Positions 23,617 to 31,353 of a DNA stretch of 33,404 nt are shown piece by piece. The translations under genes and the position numbers were made by a program. Under the pieces are notes generated by a model, which ran no database searches, was not told where the DNA came from, and saw nothing but the letters and a program-made list of their open reading frames with translations. Every line of letters starts with the position of its first letter. Position 1 is the stretch's first letter. Origin of the DNA: an uncultured Blautia sp. (GTDB taxonomy: Bacteria; Bacillota; Clostridia; Lachnospirales; Lachnospiraceae); NCBI GenBank assembly GCA_945864225.1, contig CAMBAL010000026.1:1-33404 (forward strand), in the 5' to 3' direction.

Positions 23617-25638
23617 TCAGTTTCTTCCGCAGCACTTCTTAAATTTCTTTCCAGAACCGCATGGACATGGGTCATTCGGATAGATTTTTTTCGTCTGTTC
23701 AGCGTTCTTTCCCCGCTGTGCCTGCACACCGGTAGGAACTTCCCATCCGCTGCTGCCAAAACCAATGGGAACTTCCGTTACACGAATTTCCCGGATTTTC
23801 CCTTCTCCATTACCCGGAATATCTGCCGCATGGGTACTTCCCGGAACAATGGTCGGCATCTTCCCGCTGCTTCTTACCACAGAACGTGCGGCAGGAAACA
23901 ATTCATCCGGCATATATCCACGATTAAAAATCTTCCTGGTATGATTATTCACCTGCGTAAGCAAATCAACGCCTTTCCTCAGCATATCTTCATTCGAAAA
24001 AAATATTCCCCGCTCCTTGAATTCATCCATCACATCAGAAAAATCATATCCAAATGCAATCTTAATAAAAATAGTCTTTACCAGATTTTCTGCTTCCTCA
24101 ACCGAAACATCCATATCCTTCACCAGCATCTGCAAAAGTGCCTGGTAATGCGGATTTTGGGAAGGATACCCATTTTTATAGTAATCTTCAATTTCCTCCT
24201 GGGATGGTATATAAAAAGCTTTGTCTCCCTGACATTCTTCTATCTTAAGATACTTTTTATTTTCCACACAGTTGCTGTCTACGATTCGTCCATCGACCAT
24301 ACTGCAGAAGCTTTCTTCTTCCGGGATTTCCAGCAGCAGCGCTTTCATACGTTCCATATCTATGGAAAAACCGGGCTTTTTCCGATAAAGCCTGCGGACA
24401 ATCGTAAGCGGTGCTGTACCATAAAGATAATAGACCATCCTGACACATTTCAAAAGCCACACTTTTTCCTGTCGTTTCTTCTGAAATTCCGGCGTACTGA
24501 TCACACGATATTTCTCTTTTACATCTTCCGGGATTGCCGCTCTGTCAGAGACTGTAAAATACAGATACTCTGTTTCTTCCAGAATTTCCGCATCTTCCCG
24601 TTCTTCCTCCGTCAGTTCCACCGGATATTTCGCATAGAGTACTTTTTCAAACAACTCCATCTGAGAGTCCTCCAGCAACCCCATACGTTCCCGCATCACA
24701 TCCGGAGAAAGCAGAGTATTTGCAATCTTTTCTGCAATCTGTACTTTGGAAAAAGAAGAATATCTGCGCAGATGCAGGTCTTTGGCAAATTCAATCAGAT
24801 CGGATTTCGTATACAGGGAAATCACTTCTTTCAGCATCACCCTGTCCTGTTTTTCCGGCTGCAGATGATAATATTCCTGTATTTCTTTCTTTAAGCTGGT
24901 CTCCATATCCTGCTGAATTGTCTTCAGACGATGCTCGATCTCTAATAATCGTTCCGGATCTTCTTCTCCACTGTTCCGGTAATCCTCCACTTCCTCCTTC
25001 AAATCATTGATTTTAAGCATATATGCATTGGTTATAAGTTCCGCAGTCTCCCTCAACTTTGTGTCTACAGATTTTTTGATATTATCTGGTTTATTGACCG
25101 GATTTTTCATTCCGGAAATTCTTGTTCCGGCCTCCAGTACCCGTTCTGTCAAAACTGCTCTGCTATCGTATACCGGTTCATTCTGATATTCCATGCGAAA
25201 TTGATGCAATCCCGTGATAATCTCTGAAGCCTTTTTCACAACCGGATGCTCCTCAGAAAAACCACTGAACTTGATAACGGAAGGAAATTCCAATAGATAT
25301 TGTGAATCTGTTTTTTCAATTTCCACACGAAATTTCATATCATTGGAAAAATAGGAAAAACTCTTTTCCGTATCCAGATAAGTATCAATGAAGGTAGAAG
25401 CTGCATCCTGTACATCAAAATCGAACTTCGCCTTAAACAGGTTATCCGGTCCGTCCTCCGCAAGCCGAACCTTTTTCATATAAAACTCAAACCCGAATGT
25501 TCCCTTCTGCTCCAGTAAATATACATGATTCAGAATCAGACTCAGTGCGGAAAACGTCATTCCCGCCGGAACCTCCATACGTATCCAGACAGGAGGTTTT
25601 GTATTCTTTACAATCATTTTTAACTGATATGCTTTCAT
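23617..25638 (-). CDS. pRiA4b ORF-3-like / SEC-C zinc-motif protein
   Basis: 673 residues, soluble. The N-terminal ~140 residues match the plasmid pRiA4b ORF-3-like domain (MKAYQLKMIVKNTKPPVWIR, GMTFSALSLILNHV). A charged helical, probably coiled-coil stretch follows (~190-275). Next comes a SAP/Rho-N-like segment (YTKSDLIEFAKDLHLRRYSS, then KVQIAEKIANTLL), a long helical region, and a C-terminal SEC-C zinc motif (DPCPCGSGKKFKKCCGRN). SEC-C motifs occur on SecA and on many unlinked proteins as a protein- or ribosome-binding tag. No enzymatic role is evident. The start is ATG 25638, preceded by AAAGGAA. A longer frame from 25743 adds a hydrophobic stretch but has no ribosome site and overlaps the likely promoter. 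Confidence 0.87.
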   Translation of the reverse strand: MKAYQLKMIVKNTKPPVWIRMEVPAGMTFSALSLILNHVYLLEQKGTFGFEFYMKKVRLAEDGPDNLFKAKFDFDVQDAASTFIDTYLDTEKSFSYFSNDMKFRVEIEKTDSQYLLEFPSVIKFSGFSEEHPVVKKASEIITGLHQFRMEYQNEPVYDSRAVLTERVLEAGTRISGMKNPVNKPDNIKKSVDTKLRETAELITNAYMLKINDLKEEVEDYRNSGEEDPERLLEIEHRLKTIQQDMETSLKKEIQEYYHLQPEKQDRVMLKEVISLYTKSDLIEFAKDLHLRRYSSFSKVQIAEKIANTLLSPDVMRERMGLLEDSQMELFEKVLYAKYPVELTEEEREDAEILEETEYLYFTVSDRAAIPEDVKEKYRVISTPEFQKKRQEKVWLLKCVRMVYYLYGTAPLTIVRRLYRKKPGFSIDMERMKALLLEIPEEESFCSMVDGRIVDSNCVENKKYLKIEECQGDKAFYIPSQEEIEDYYKNGYPSQNPHYQALLQMLVKDMDVSVEEAENLVKTIFIKIAFGYDFSDVMDEFKERGIFFSNEDMLRKGVDLLTQVNNHTRKIFNRGYMPDELFPAARSVVRSSGKMPTIVPGSTHAADIPGNGEGKIREIRVTEVPIGFGSSGWEVPTGVQAQRGKNAEQTKKIYPNDPCPCGSGKKFKKCCGRN

Positions 25639-25906
25639 GTAAGTTCCTTTCTGCTTCGCAGCCCATGCACGATGTATCAATACATCAAAAAATAAATGAC
25701 TAACGATTCCGTATAATATTGTCAAGTATATCATATTTTTCATACAGATAAAACGGCTTTATCATGAAACTGTCAGTCCAGAAAGAACTCTAGAGCGTGT
25801 TTTTCATGCACAGATACCTAAAAACAACTCACAGGATATTCCCAGAGAATAGCAGAATAGCTGGAAATCTTTGGGAAATTCCAGCTATTCTGTGATATAT
25901 TATCTT

Positions 25907-26122
25907 TTATTTTGACGCAAATATCATCCCCACAACTCCAATAATCAGAAGCAACGGAAGTGCTATATAAATCAGTCCGCCAATTACCAGGGCAATCAAT
26001 ACAACAGGAAGAAACAGGAATGTAAACAGTATTTTTGTCACACCCCAGGCAGCCCTGAATGCAAATCCAATCAGTTTCCCAAAAATCCATATCATCAAAA
26101 TACTAAAGATCAATGTCATCAT
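25907..26122 (-). CDS. small hydrophobic membrane protein
   Basis: 71 residues with two strongly hydrophobic stretches (~3-24 and ~30-68, the latter long enough for two helices) joined by a short basic turn (AFRAAWGVTK). The ATG at 26122 has AGGAG 10 nt upstream; a second ATG follows at once. No family is recognised with confidence. It stands alone inside the inverted-repeat-bounded segment, about 0.5 kb downstream of modA. A downstream hairpin (25854-25899, stem AGAATAGCTGGAA) may mark its 3' end. Function is unknown. Confidence 0.7.
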   Translation of the reverse strand: MMTLIFSILMIWIFGKLIGFAFRAAWGVTKILFTFLFLPVVLIALVIGGLIYIALPLLLIIGVVGMIFASK

Positions 26123-26354
26123 ACAATTCTCTCTCCTGTCTGTTTACACAATTGTCAGAAATCATCCCTGTATTCTGTCCAGATTCTTTTCTTCAATCTG
26201 TTATTCTTTTCCCGACCTCTGCACAAATCTTTTTTCGCTTTGATACGAATATTCTAATACAAATATTGTAAAAAATACAGATATTATCCGGAGAAATAAT
26301 CCATGCTATTTCTTCATAAAAGAGAAATAAACGCTGCCGGATAATCATTTCTAT

Positions 26355-26394
26355 TTTCTCCGCAGGAATATGTAAATTTCTCCGCAGGAATATG
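26355..26394. repeat. 22-bp tandem duplication
   Basis: TTTCTCCGCAGGAATATG occurs at 26355-26372 and again at 26377-26394, period 22 bp. It lies in the modA downstream region. The remaining sequence of 26123-26593 is AT-rich and shows no convincing gene. Confidence 0.85.
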
Positions 26395-26410
26395 CAAAGG
26401 ATTCTCCTCA

Positions 26411-26463
26411 CTGCAAAAAATCGGAGCATGCTCCGTATTTATTGGGGAACCTGCTCCGATTTT
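26411..26463 (-). terminator. terminator downstream of modA
   Basis: A perfect 12-bp stem (26463-26452 with 26428-26417) is followed on the minus strand by TTTTTTG. It lies ~130 bp after the modA stop. Confidence 0.8.
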
Positions 26464-26593
26464 CCTGATTTGTACAGAATTTACAGTCTCACTTTCCGGA
26501 TCTTTTGATTTCTGTACTGCTTATTCATTTCTTCTGCTTTCAAACACGCTCTAATTTTTACTCTGCGGTTTCTTCTGTTTCCTCGGCAGCTTC

Positions 26594-27454
26594 TTATGCA
26601 TCCTCTGCAGTCTCCTCAACAGCTTCCTCAGCTTCTTCCACATCTTCTGCTGTATATGGACTGAATCCATAATCTTCAAATACAGCCAAAGCCTCATCCG
26701 TCTTCAGATATGCAAGGAAAGCCTCTGCTGCTGCAATTTCTCCTTCTGAAGCCTCCTGATCTGTGATCATTCCCACCGGATAAAGTACCGGAGTCTGAAG
26801 AGCATCTGCCGGTGCTTCTGCGATAATCTCCACCTGGTCTGCAACGGATGCTGCATCAGTTGCATAAACAATACCTACTTCATTGCTGCCCTCAGCCACT
26901 GCTGCAAGAACTTCTGTTACATTCTTGCCTTCATTGATCTCCATCGCTTCTACCTGATCCATCATTCCCATATTGGTAAAAATTTCACGGGCATACTGAC
27001 CAACCGGAACACTCTCTCCTGCAAGAGCCAGATTCGCTGCATCTGTGATATTCTCAAATCCTGTAACGGCAGTCTCTCCACCTGTCGGTTTGATCAGAAC
27101 GACTTTATTCTCCAGAAGATCTGTTACCGTATCCTCTTCTGCAAGTCCCTCTTCCACCAGAGCATCCATCTGTTTTGTTGCTGCTGAAAAGAAAATATCA
27201 CATCTGGATCCTTCTTCGATCTGTGTCTGAAGTGTACCGGAGCTGTCTGCATTGTAAAGAATCTCCACATCCGGATACTGCCCGTTAAAGTTTTTCTGGA
27301 TTTCTTCCATAGCATTGCTCAAACTTGCCGCAATAAATACATAAACCTCCCCGCTCAGCTCCTCCGTCGGTTCTTCTGACGCCTGCACGGTTCCCGCAGT
27401 AAGTCCTGCAGCCATCATTCCCGCCATAAGTACTGCAAATATACGTTTTTTCAT
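26594..27454 (-). CDS. modA: molybdate ABC transporter substrate-binding protein ModA
   Basis: 286 residues. The signal peptide is MKKRIFAVLMAGMMAAGL, with cleavage likely after VQA. The mature protein shows ModA features: VYVFIAASLSNAMEEIQKNF, YNADSSGTLQTQIEEGSRCD and FFSAATKQMDALVEEG, the oxyanion-binding segments. No lipobox cysteine is seen, although Gram-positive ModA is usually a lipoprotein. The C-terminus is a low-complexity acidic tail of E, A, V, T. Just past the UAA the same frame continues as EAAEETEETAE before another stop, suggesting a recent nonsense change that shortened the tail. There is no modB or modC nearby, so it is an orphan in this window. The divergent neighbour is a Mop/PBP-like molybdate-sensor protein. 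Confidence 0.92.
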   Translation of the reverse strand: MKKRIFAVLMAGMMAAGLTAGTVQASEEPTEELSGEVYVFIAASLSNAMEEIQKNFNGQYPDVEILYNADSSGTLQTQIEEGSRCDIFFSAATKQMDALVEEGLAEEDTVTDLLENKVVLIKPTGGETAVTGFENITDAANLALAGESVPVGQYAREIFTNMGMMDQVEAMEINEGKNVTEVLAAVAEGSNEVGIVYATDAASVADQVEIIAEAPADALQTPVLYPVGMITDQEASEGEIAAAEAFLAYLKTDEALAVFEDYGFSPYTAEDVEEAEEAVEETAEDA

Positions 27455-27517
27455 TATCTTCTCTCCTTTTTGTTCGTTTTTATTTTGTTTTGTTCAGTTT
27501 TGTTTCATTTTATCTCA

Positions 27518-27545
27518 ATCTTACTCAATCTTCCATTCCTGTCAA
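27518..27545 (-). promoter_or_regulatory. promoter of modA
   Basis: Minus strand: -35 TTGACA (27545-27540), a 16-bp spacer and -10 TAAGAT (27523-27518), about 65 nt before the modA ATG. On the plus strand a TATAAT at 27619-27624 may be the -10 of the divergent gene. Confidence 0.6.
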
Positions 27546-27701
27546 TTCATCTTCTTGTAAATCGCTTTAAAACATAATAACATAATTTTAAATTCGGTAT
27601 AGTGAAGTATTATTGAGTTATAATAAATAGTTTTATCACTGTATTATTTCAAAAGATACAAAACCAGCCAGGCCATAAACAGATGCGTATATCATCATTA
27701 C

Positions 27702-27756
27702 CACAAAACAATACATCACAAAACAAATACATCACAAAACAATTCACCACAAAACA
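27702..27756 (+). repeat. four short direct repeats before the Mop/PBP gene
   Basis: CACAAAACA occurs at 27702, 27717, 27733 and 27748, spaced 15, 16 and 15 bp, ending 34 bp before the ATG. ACAAAAC-type tracts also occur in the modA leader on the other strand (27484-27505). They could be slippage products or a repeated protein or RNA-binding site. Confidence 0.75.
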
Positions 27757-27789
27757 AAAACACACTATCAACAGTAAGAGGGGAAAATC

Positions 27790-28653
27790 ATGAAATTAAG
27801 TGCAAGAAATCAGTTAAAAGGAAAAGTCATCAATATCAACAAAGGTGCAGTTAACTCGATCGTCTCCATTGACATCGGAGGCGGCAATATTATCGTCGCA
27901 ACTATTTCCTGTTTCATTCCCGATGTCCAGCCAGAAAGTTCTATTCTGAAGAGAGATTATCTGCTGAATTCCAACGGATTGATCCTAAGCGGGCAGACTT
28001 CCGCTGCTCTGGAGCTTTTGTGCGGTCTCATGGCTGTCCATCCAAAAGGAATGCCTATTCTGCAGTCACATATGAATACCTATAACGGTCTTTATGCGCT
28101 TTATTTTAATAAGGCACATATTGCGGCAGCAAGCCTTTCTCCGGAAATTCTGCCTCAGCTGATTCCGGGCACTCCCATTGCCGCCATCTATCTGTACGAA
28201 TACTCCATGGGCTTCTATGTGCGCAGCGGGAATTCCAAGAATATCCATTCTTTCCAGGATCTGACCCGCGCTGACGTAATTTTCGCCAATCGCGAAAAAG
28301 GCAGTATCCGACGGATATATCTTGACACAGCTTTAAAAAAAGAGGGAATCTCCCCTCTGGAAATTTCAGGATACCGGCACGAACTGGTATCAGACCTTTC
28401 CACTGCAGCTGCCATCATCAATGGAAAAGCAGATACTGCCATCGGAGAAGAATATATTTCTCGACAGTCCGGCACTCTGGATTTCCTTCCGCTCACCACA
28501 ATTCCCATGTTTCTGGTAGCAGAAGCCGACCGCCTGGAAAATCCGGGATACTCCGCCATTGTGGATATCGTCCGTTCCGATGATTTTAAAGCCGGACTGC
28601 ACAGCCAGACAGGTTATGACGTAAGCCGCACCGGTGAGATTCTTTATCTTTGA
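27790..28653 (+). CDS. half-Mop / PBP-like molybdate-binding fusion protein
   Basis: 287 residues, no signal peptide. Residues 1-40 (MKLSARNQLKGKV, KGAVNSIVSIDIGGG) are unmistakably the first half of a Mop/TOBE molybdate-binding domain. The expected second half, with its LGLKxGxxVxAxIKAxxV pattern, is absent. After ~45 the chain passes to a PBP-like domain of the kind found on bacterial molybdate-responsive regulators: GQTSAALELLCGLM, GLYALYFNKAHIAAASLSPE, LIPGTPIAAIYL, FANREKGSIRR. No DNA-binding domain is visible; relatives usually carry a helix-turn-helix there. It is divergent from modA, so probably a cytoplasmic molybdate or tungstate sensor or store for that system (inference). The ATG is preceded by GAGGGG. 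Confidence 0.85.
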   Translation: MKLSARNQLKGKVININKGAVNSIVSIDIGGGNIIVATISCFIPDVQPESSILKRDYLLNSNGLILSGQTSAALELLCGLMAVHPKGMPILQSHMNTYNGLYALYFNKAHIAAASLSPEILPQLIPGTPIAAIYLYEYSMGFYVRSGNSKNIHSFQDLTRADVIFANREKGSIRRIYLDTALKKEGISPLEISGYRHELVSDLSTAAAIINGKADTAIGEEYISRQSGTLDFLPLTTIPMFLVAEADRLENPGYSAIVDIVRSDDFKAGLHSQTGYDVSRTGEILYL

Positions 28654-28669
28654 TTACTGCAATACCAAA

Positions 28670-28717
28670 AAAGACTGCCGCTTCCACAGAATCATATCTG
28701 CAGCAGCGGCAGTCTTT
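28670..28717. terminator. bidirectional terminator between Mop/PBP gene and glpK
   Basis: A perfect 13-bp stem (28670-28682 with 28705-28717). On the minus strand it is followed by further Ts (CTTTTTTGG), and it directly abuts the glpK stop. On the plus strand it ends in TTTCTACTC. It serves the two convergent genes. Confidence 0.85.
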
Positions 28718-30214
28718 CTACTCTTCTTTCGCCCAGTCAAAGGTGCATCTCACAGCCTTTTTCCAGCCTTTCAGGAGTTTTGCCCGTTTTTCTTCCGAAA
28801 TTTCAGCCTCAAACACACGGCCTTCCTGCCAGTTGGCTTTAATCTCCTCTTCATCTTTCCAGAACCCGGTCGCAAGGCCTGCAAGATACGCAGCTCCCAG
28901 AGCTGTTGTTTCAATACAGCTCGGACGTACAACTTTTGCATCCAGAATGTCTGCCTGGAACTGCATCAGGAAATTATTGGCACTTGCTCCGCCATCCACA
29001 CGCAGAGAACTGAGTTTCATTCCTGCATCCTTCTGCATAGCGGCAATCACATCCTGTACCTGATATGCCAGAGATTCCACTGTCGCACGAATCAGGTGCG
29101 CGCGTCCTGCTCCTCTTGTCAATCCGAGAACAGCCCCTCTCGCATACTGATCCCAGTACGGTGCGCCAAGTCCTGTAAACGCTGGAACCACATAAACACC
29201 ATTGGTATCCGGTACAGAAAGACAGTACTTCTCGGATTCCGCTGCACTGTCCAGAATCTTCATTTCATCTCTCAGCCACTGGATTGCAGCACCAGCCACA
29301 AATACGCTTCCTTCCAGTGCATATCCCGGTGTTCCGTCCGGATTCACCGCAATCGTCGTCAAAAGTCCCTGACTGGATTCCACTGCATGATTGCCGGTAT
29401 GCATCAGCAGGAAACAGCCAGTCCCATATGTATTCTTCACATCACCTTCCCGGAAACAGCACTGTCCGAAAAGTGCAGCCTGCTGGTCACCTGCAGCTCC
29501 TGCAATCGGTATACGGCCTCCGATCAGATTTTCATTTGTATATCCATAAATACAGCTGCTTGGTTTCACTTCCGGAAGCATGCATTTTGGAATCCCAAGT
29601 CTGTCCAGAATTTCATCATCCCATTGTTTCTTATGAATATCAAACAGCATCGTTCTGGAAGCATTGGTATAATCCGTTACATGGACTTCTCCTTTGGTCA
29701 GCTTCCAGATCAGCCAGGTATCCACCGTTCCAAAAAGAAGTTCTCCTCTTTCTGCCGCTTCCCTGGCGCCGTCCACATAATCCAGGATCCATTTGATCTT
29801 CGTACCGGAAAAATAAGCGTCCGGAATCAGTCCTGTTTTTTTGCGGATTACTTCTGTAAATCTTTCTTTTTCCAGTTCTTCAATCATTCCGGCTGTCCTG
29901 CGGCACTGCCATACAATTGCCGGATAAACCGGATTGCCCGTTGTTTTGTCCCAGACAATCGTTGTCTCACGCTGATTCGTAATACCAATCGCATCAATAT
30001 CCGCTGCATCGGCGCCAACCATGCCCATGGCTTCAATGGCAACCGCCATCTGGGAAGACCAGATTTCATGTGGATCATGCTCTACCCATCCCGGATGCGG
30101 ATAAAACTGTGTAAATTCTTTCTGCGCTACGCTGCACATGTTTCCTTTTTTATCAAAAAGAATACATCGGGAACTGGTTGTTCCCTGATCCAGCGCCATA
30201 ACATACTTTCCCAT
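28718..30214 (-). CDS. glpK: glycerol kinase
   Basis: 498 residues. FGGY-family kinase making sn-glycerol 3-phosphate from glycerol and ATP in the cytoplasm. Motifs are complete: [18 protein letters not shown] at the N-terminus, [15 protein letters not shown], the substrate-site [47 protein letters not shown], and [17 protein letters not shown] near the C-terminus. The length is standard. The ATG at 30214 follows GGGAGG. No glpF or glpD is adjacent: uppP lies 85 bp upstream on the same strand and could share transcription. Confidence 0.97.
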   Translation of the reverse strand: MGKYVMALDQGTTSSRCILFDKKGNMCSVAQKEFTQFYPHPGWVEHDPHEIWSSQMAVAIEAMGMVGADAADIDAIGITNQRETTIVWDKTTGNPVYPAIVWQCRRTAGMIEELEKERFTEVIRKKTGLIPDAYFSGTKIKWILDYVDGAREAAERGELLFGTVDTWLIWKLTKGEVHVTDYTNASRTMLFDIHKKQWDDEILDRLGIPKCMLPEVKPSSCIYGYTNENLIGGRIPIAGAAGDQQAALFGQCCFREGDVKNTYGTGCFLLMHTGNHAVESSQGLLTTIAVNPDGTPGYALEGSVFVAGAAIQWLRDEMKILDSAAESEKYCLSVPDTNGVYVVPAFTGLGAPYWDQYARGAVLGLTRGAGRAHLIRATVESLAYQVQDVIAAMQKDAGMKLSSLRVDGGASANNFLMQFQADILDAKVVRPSCIETTALGAAYLAGLATGFWKDEEEIKANWQEGRVFEAEISEEKRAKLLKGWKKAVRCTFDWAKEE

Positions 30215-30299
30215 ATAAAATACCTCCCTGCTATTCAGCTGGAAAAATCCCCCATTTTTCTTTTCCGCTGAAAAATTTTAATATATCTGCAAACCCTTT

Positions 30300-31208
30300 T
30301 CAGGCTTTAAACAGCAATGTTTTTCCAATGAAATATCCCAGCACAAGGACACCAAGAACGATTCTGTACCATCCAAATGCCTTGAAATCATGCTTCTTGA
30401 TATATCCCACCAGGAATTTGATTGCAAGGATGGAAACCACAAATGCAACCACGACACCCACGATCAGAATCACTACCTCGCTGGCGGAAAAGGCAAATCC
30501 GAATTTGATCAGTTTCAGAAGGCTTGCTCCGAACATAACCGGGATTGCCAGGAAAAACGTAAATTCTGCTGCAACAGTTCTGGAAGTTCCCACAAGAATT
30601 CCTCCGATAATAGTAGAACCGGAACGGGAAGTACCCGGAATCACTGAAAGCACCTGAAAAATACCGATCAAAAATGCGGTCTTGAAAGACATTTCCTCCA
30701 GAGAGGTACAGGTCGGTCTTCTCTTCTTGTTGTAATCCTCAATAAAGATAAACAGCACACCATAGAAAATCAATGCAATGGCAACCACCACATAGTTATT
30801 AAATTTCTCTTCAATAATGTCATTAAACGGCAATGCGATCACAATGGTCGGAATACAGGCAACCAGAATCTTGAACCACAAAATCCATTTATCCTTATCA
30901 CAGAATTTCTCTACAAATGTGAGAATCCACCGTGAAACTGCAGGCTGCTGATTCAGTGCTCTCTGCGTTTTCTTCGGAATTTTGCGGATATAAAAAGGCC
31001 ACAGCTTATTCCAGTAAAGAACGACTACCGCCAGTATTGCCCCCAGCTGGATGACCACCAGAAAGAATTCCATAAATTCTTCCGAAACATTCAGATGCAT
31101 AAATTCATCTACCAGAATCATATGTCCGGTACTGCTGATCGGAAGCCATTCCGTAATGCCCTCCACAATACCAAGGATGATTACCTTGATCAATTCGATA
31201 ATGTTCAT
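30300..31208 (-). CDS. uppP: undecaprenyl-diphosphate phosphatase
   Basis: 302 residues. BacA/UppP-type integral membrane enzyme that converts undecaprenyl diphosphate to undecaprenyl phosphate for cell-wall lipid carrier recycling, often linked with bacitracin resistance. The two catalytic motifs are present: [15 protein letters not shown] (~15-30) and [13 protein letters not shown] (~195). About eight membrane helices are predicted. There is a longer than usual cytoplasmic loop around [20 protein letters not shown]. The start is ATG 31208, with AAGGGAG upstream. The ATG at 31235 has no ribosome site and overlaps the likely -10 (TATAAT on the minus strand, 31240-31235). Confidence 0.95.
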   Translation of the reverse strand: MNIIELIKVIILGIVEGITEWLPISSTGHMILVDEFMHLNVSEEFMEFFLVVIQLGAILAVVVLYWNKLWPFYIRKIPKKTQRALNQQPAVSRWILTFVEKFCDKDKWILWFKILVACIPTIVIALPFNDIIEEKFNNYVVVAIALIFYGVLFIFIEDYNKKRRPTCTSLEEMSFKTAFLIGIFQVLSVIPGTSRSGSTIIGGILVGTSRTVAAEFTFFLAIPVMFGASLLKLIKFGFAFSASEVVILIVGVVVAFVVSILAIKFLVGYIKKHDFKAFGWYRIVLGVLVLGYFIGKTLLFKA

Positions 31209-31265
31209 GTTTTCTCCCTTCTTCATCAATATCAATTATATTCCGCTGTAAGTATATCATAACAA

Positions 31266-31336
31266 AGGCGAAGATTCCATGGATTTTGCGCGTGTTTGGA
31301 AATGAATTTCCAGACACCTTCCAGGAATCTTCGCCT
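31266..31336 (-). terminator. long hairpin after carB
   Basis: A perfect 13-bp outer stem (31266-31278 with 31324-31336) encloses a second small hairpin (TGGAAA/TTTCCA). The T-run on the minus strand is short (CCTTTGTTATG). It separates carB from uppP. Confidence 0.65.
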
Positions 31337-31353
31337 GATAAATGAATCAGAAA

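Larger units (their letters stand above)
25791..26553. repeat. segment bounded by perfect 12-bp inverted repeats
   Basis: TAGAGCGTGTTT at 25791-25802 is the exact reverse complement of AAACACGCTCTA at 26542-26553. The enclosed 763 bp contain one small membrane-protein gene, a large hairpin (~25854-25899), a 22-bp tandem repeat and the modA terminator. Beyond 12 bp the ends do not match, and no transposase is inside. This could be a non-autonomous element or two unrelated terminal remnants. Confidence 0.5.

Noticed and set aside
25641-25743. Extra N-terminal membrane segment on the SEC-C protein
   Set aside because: The upstream start has no ribosome site and the stretch overlaps a TTGACA-like promoter. 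The ATG at 25638 has AAAGGAA and gives the expected pRiA4b-domain start.
25818-26090. 90-codon minus-strand frame overlapping the small membrane protein
   Set aside because: It lacks a ribosome site and is out of frame with the better-supported 71-residue hydrophobic protein at 25907-26122.
27702-27756. CRISPR-like array
   Set aside because: The repeats are 9 bp with 6-7 bp gaps, far too short for repeats and spacers, and no cas genes are near.
28634-30271. 545-codon plus-strand frame opposite glpK
   Set aside because: It is antisense to a complete and unmistakable glycerol kinase; the translation is rich in C, H and R, as expected for an antisense shadow.
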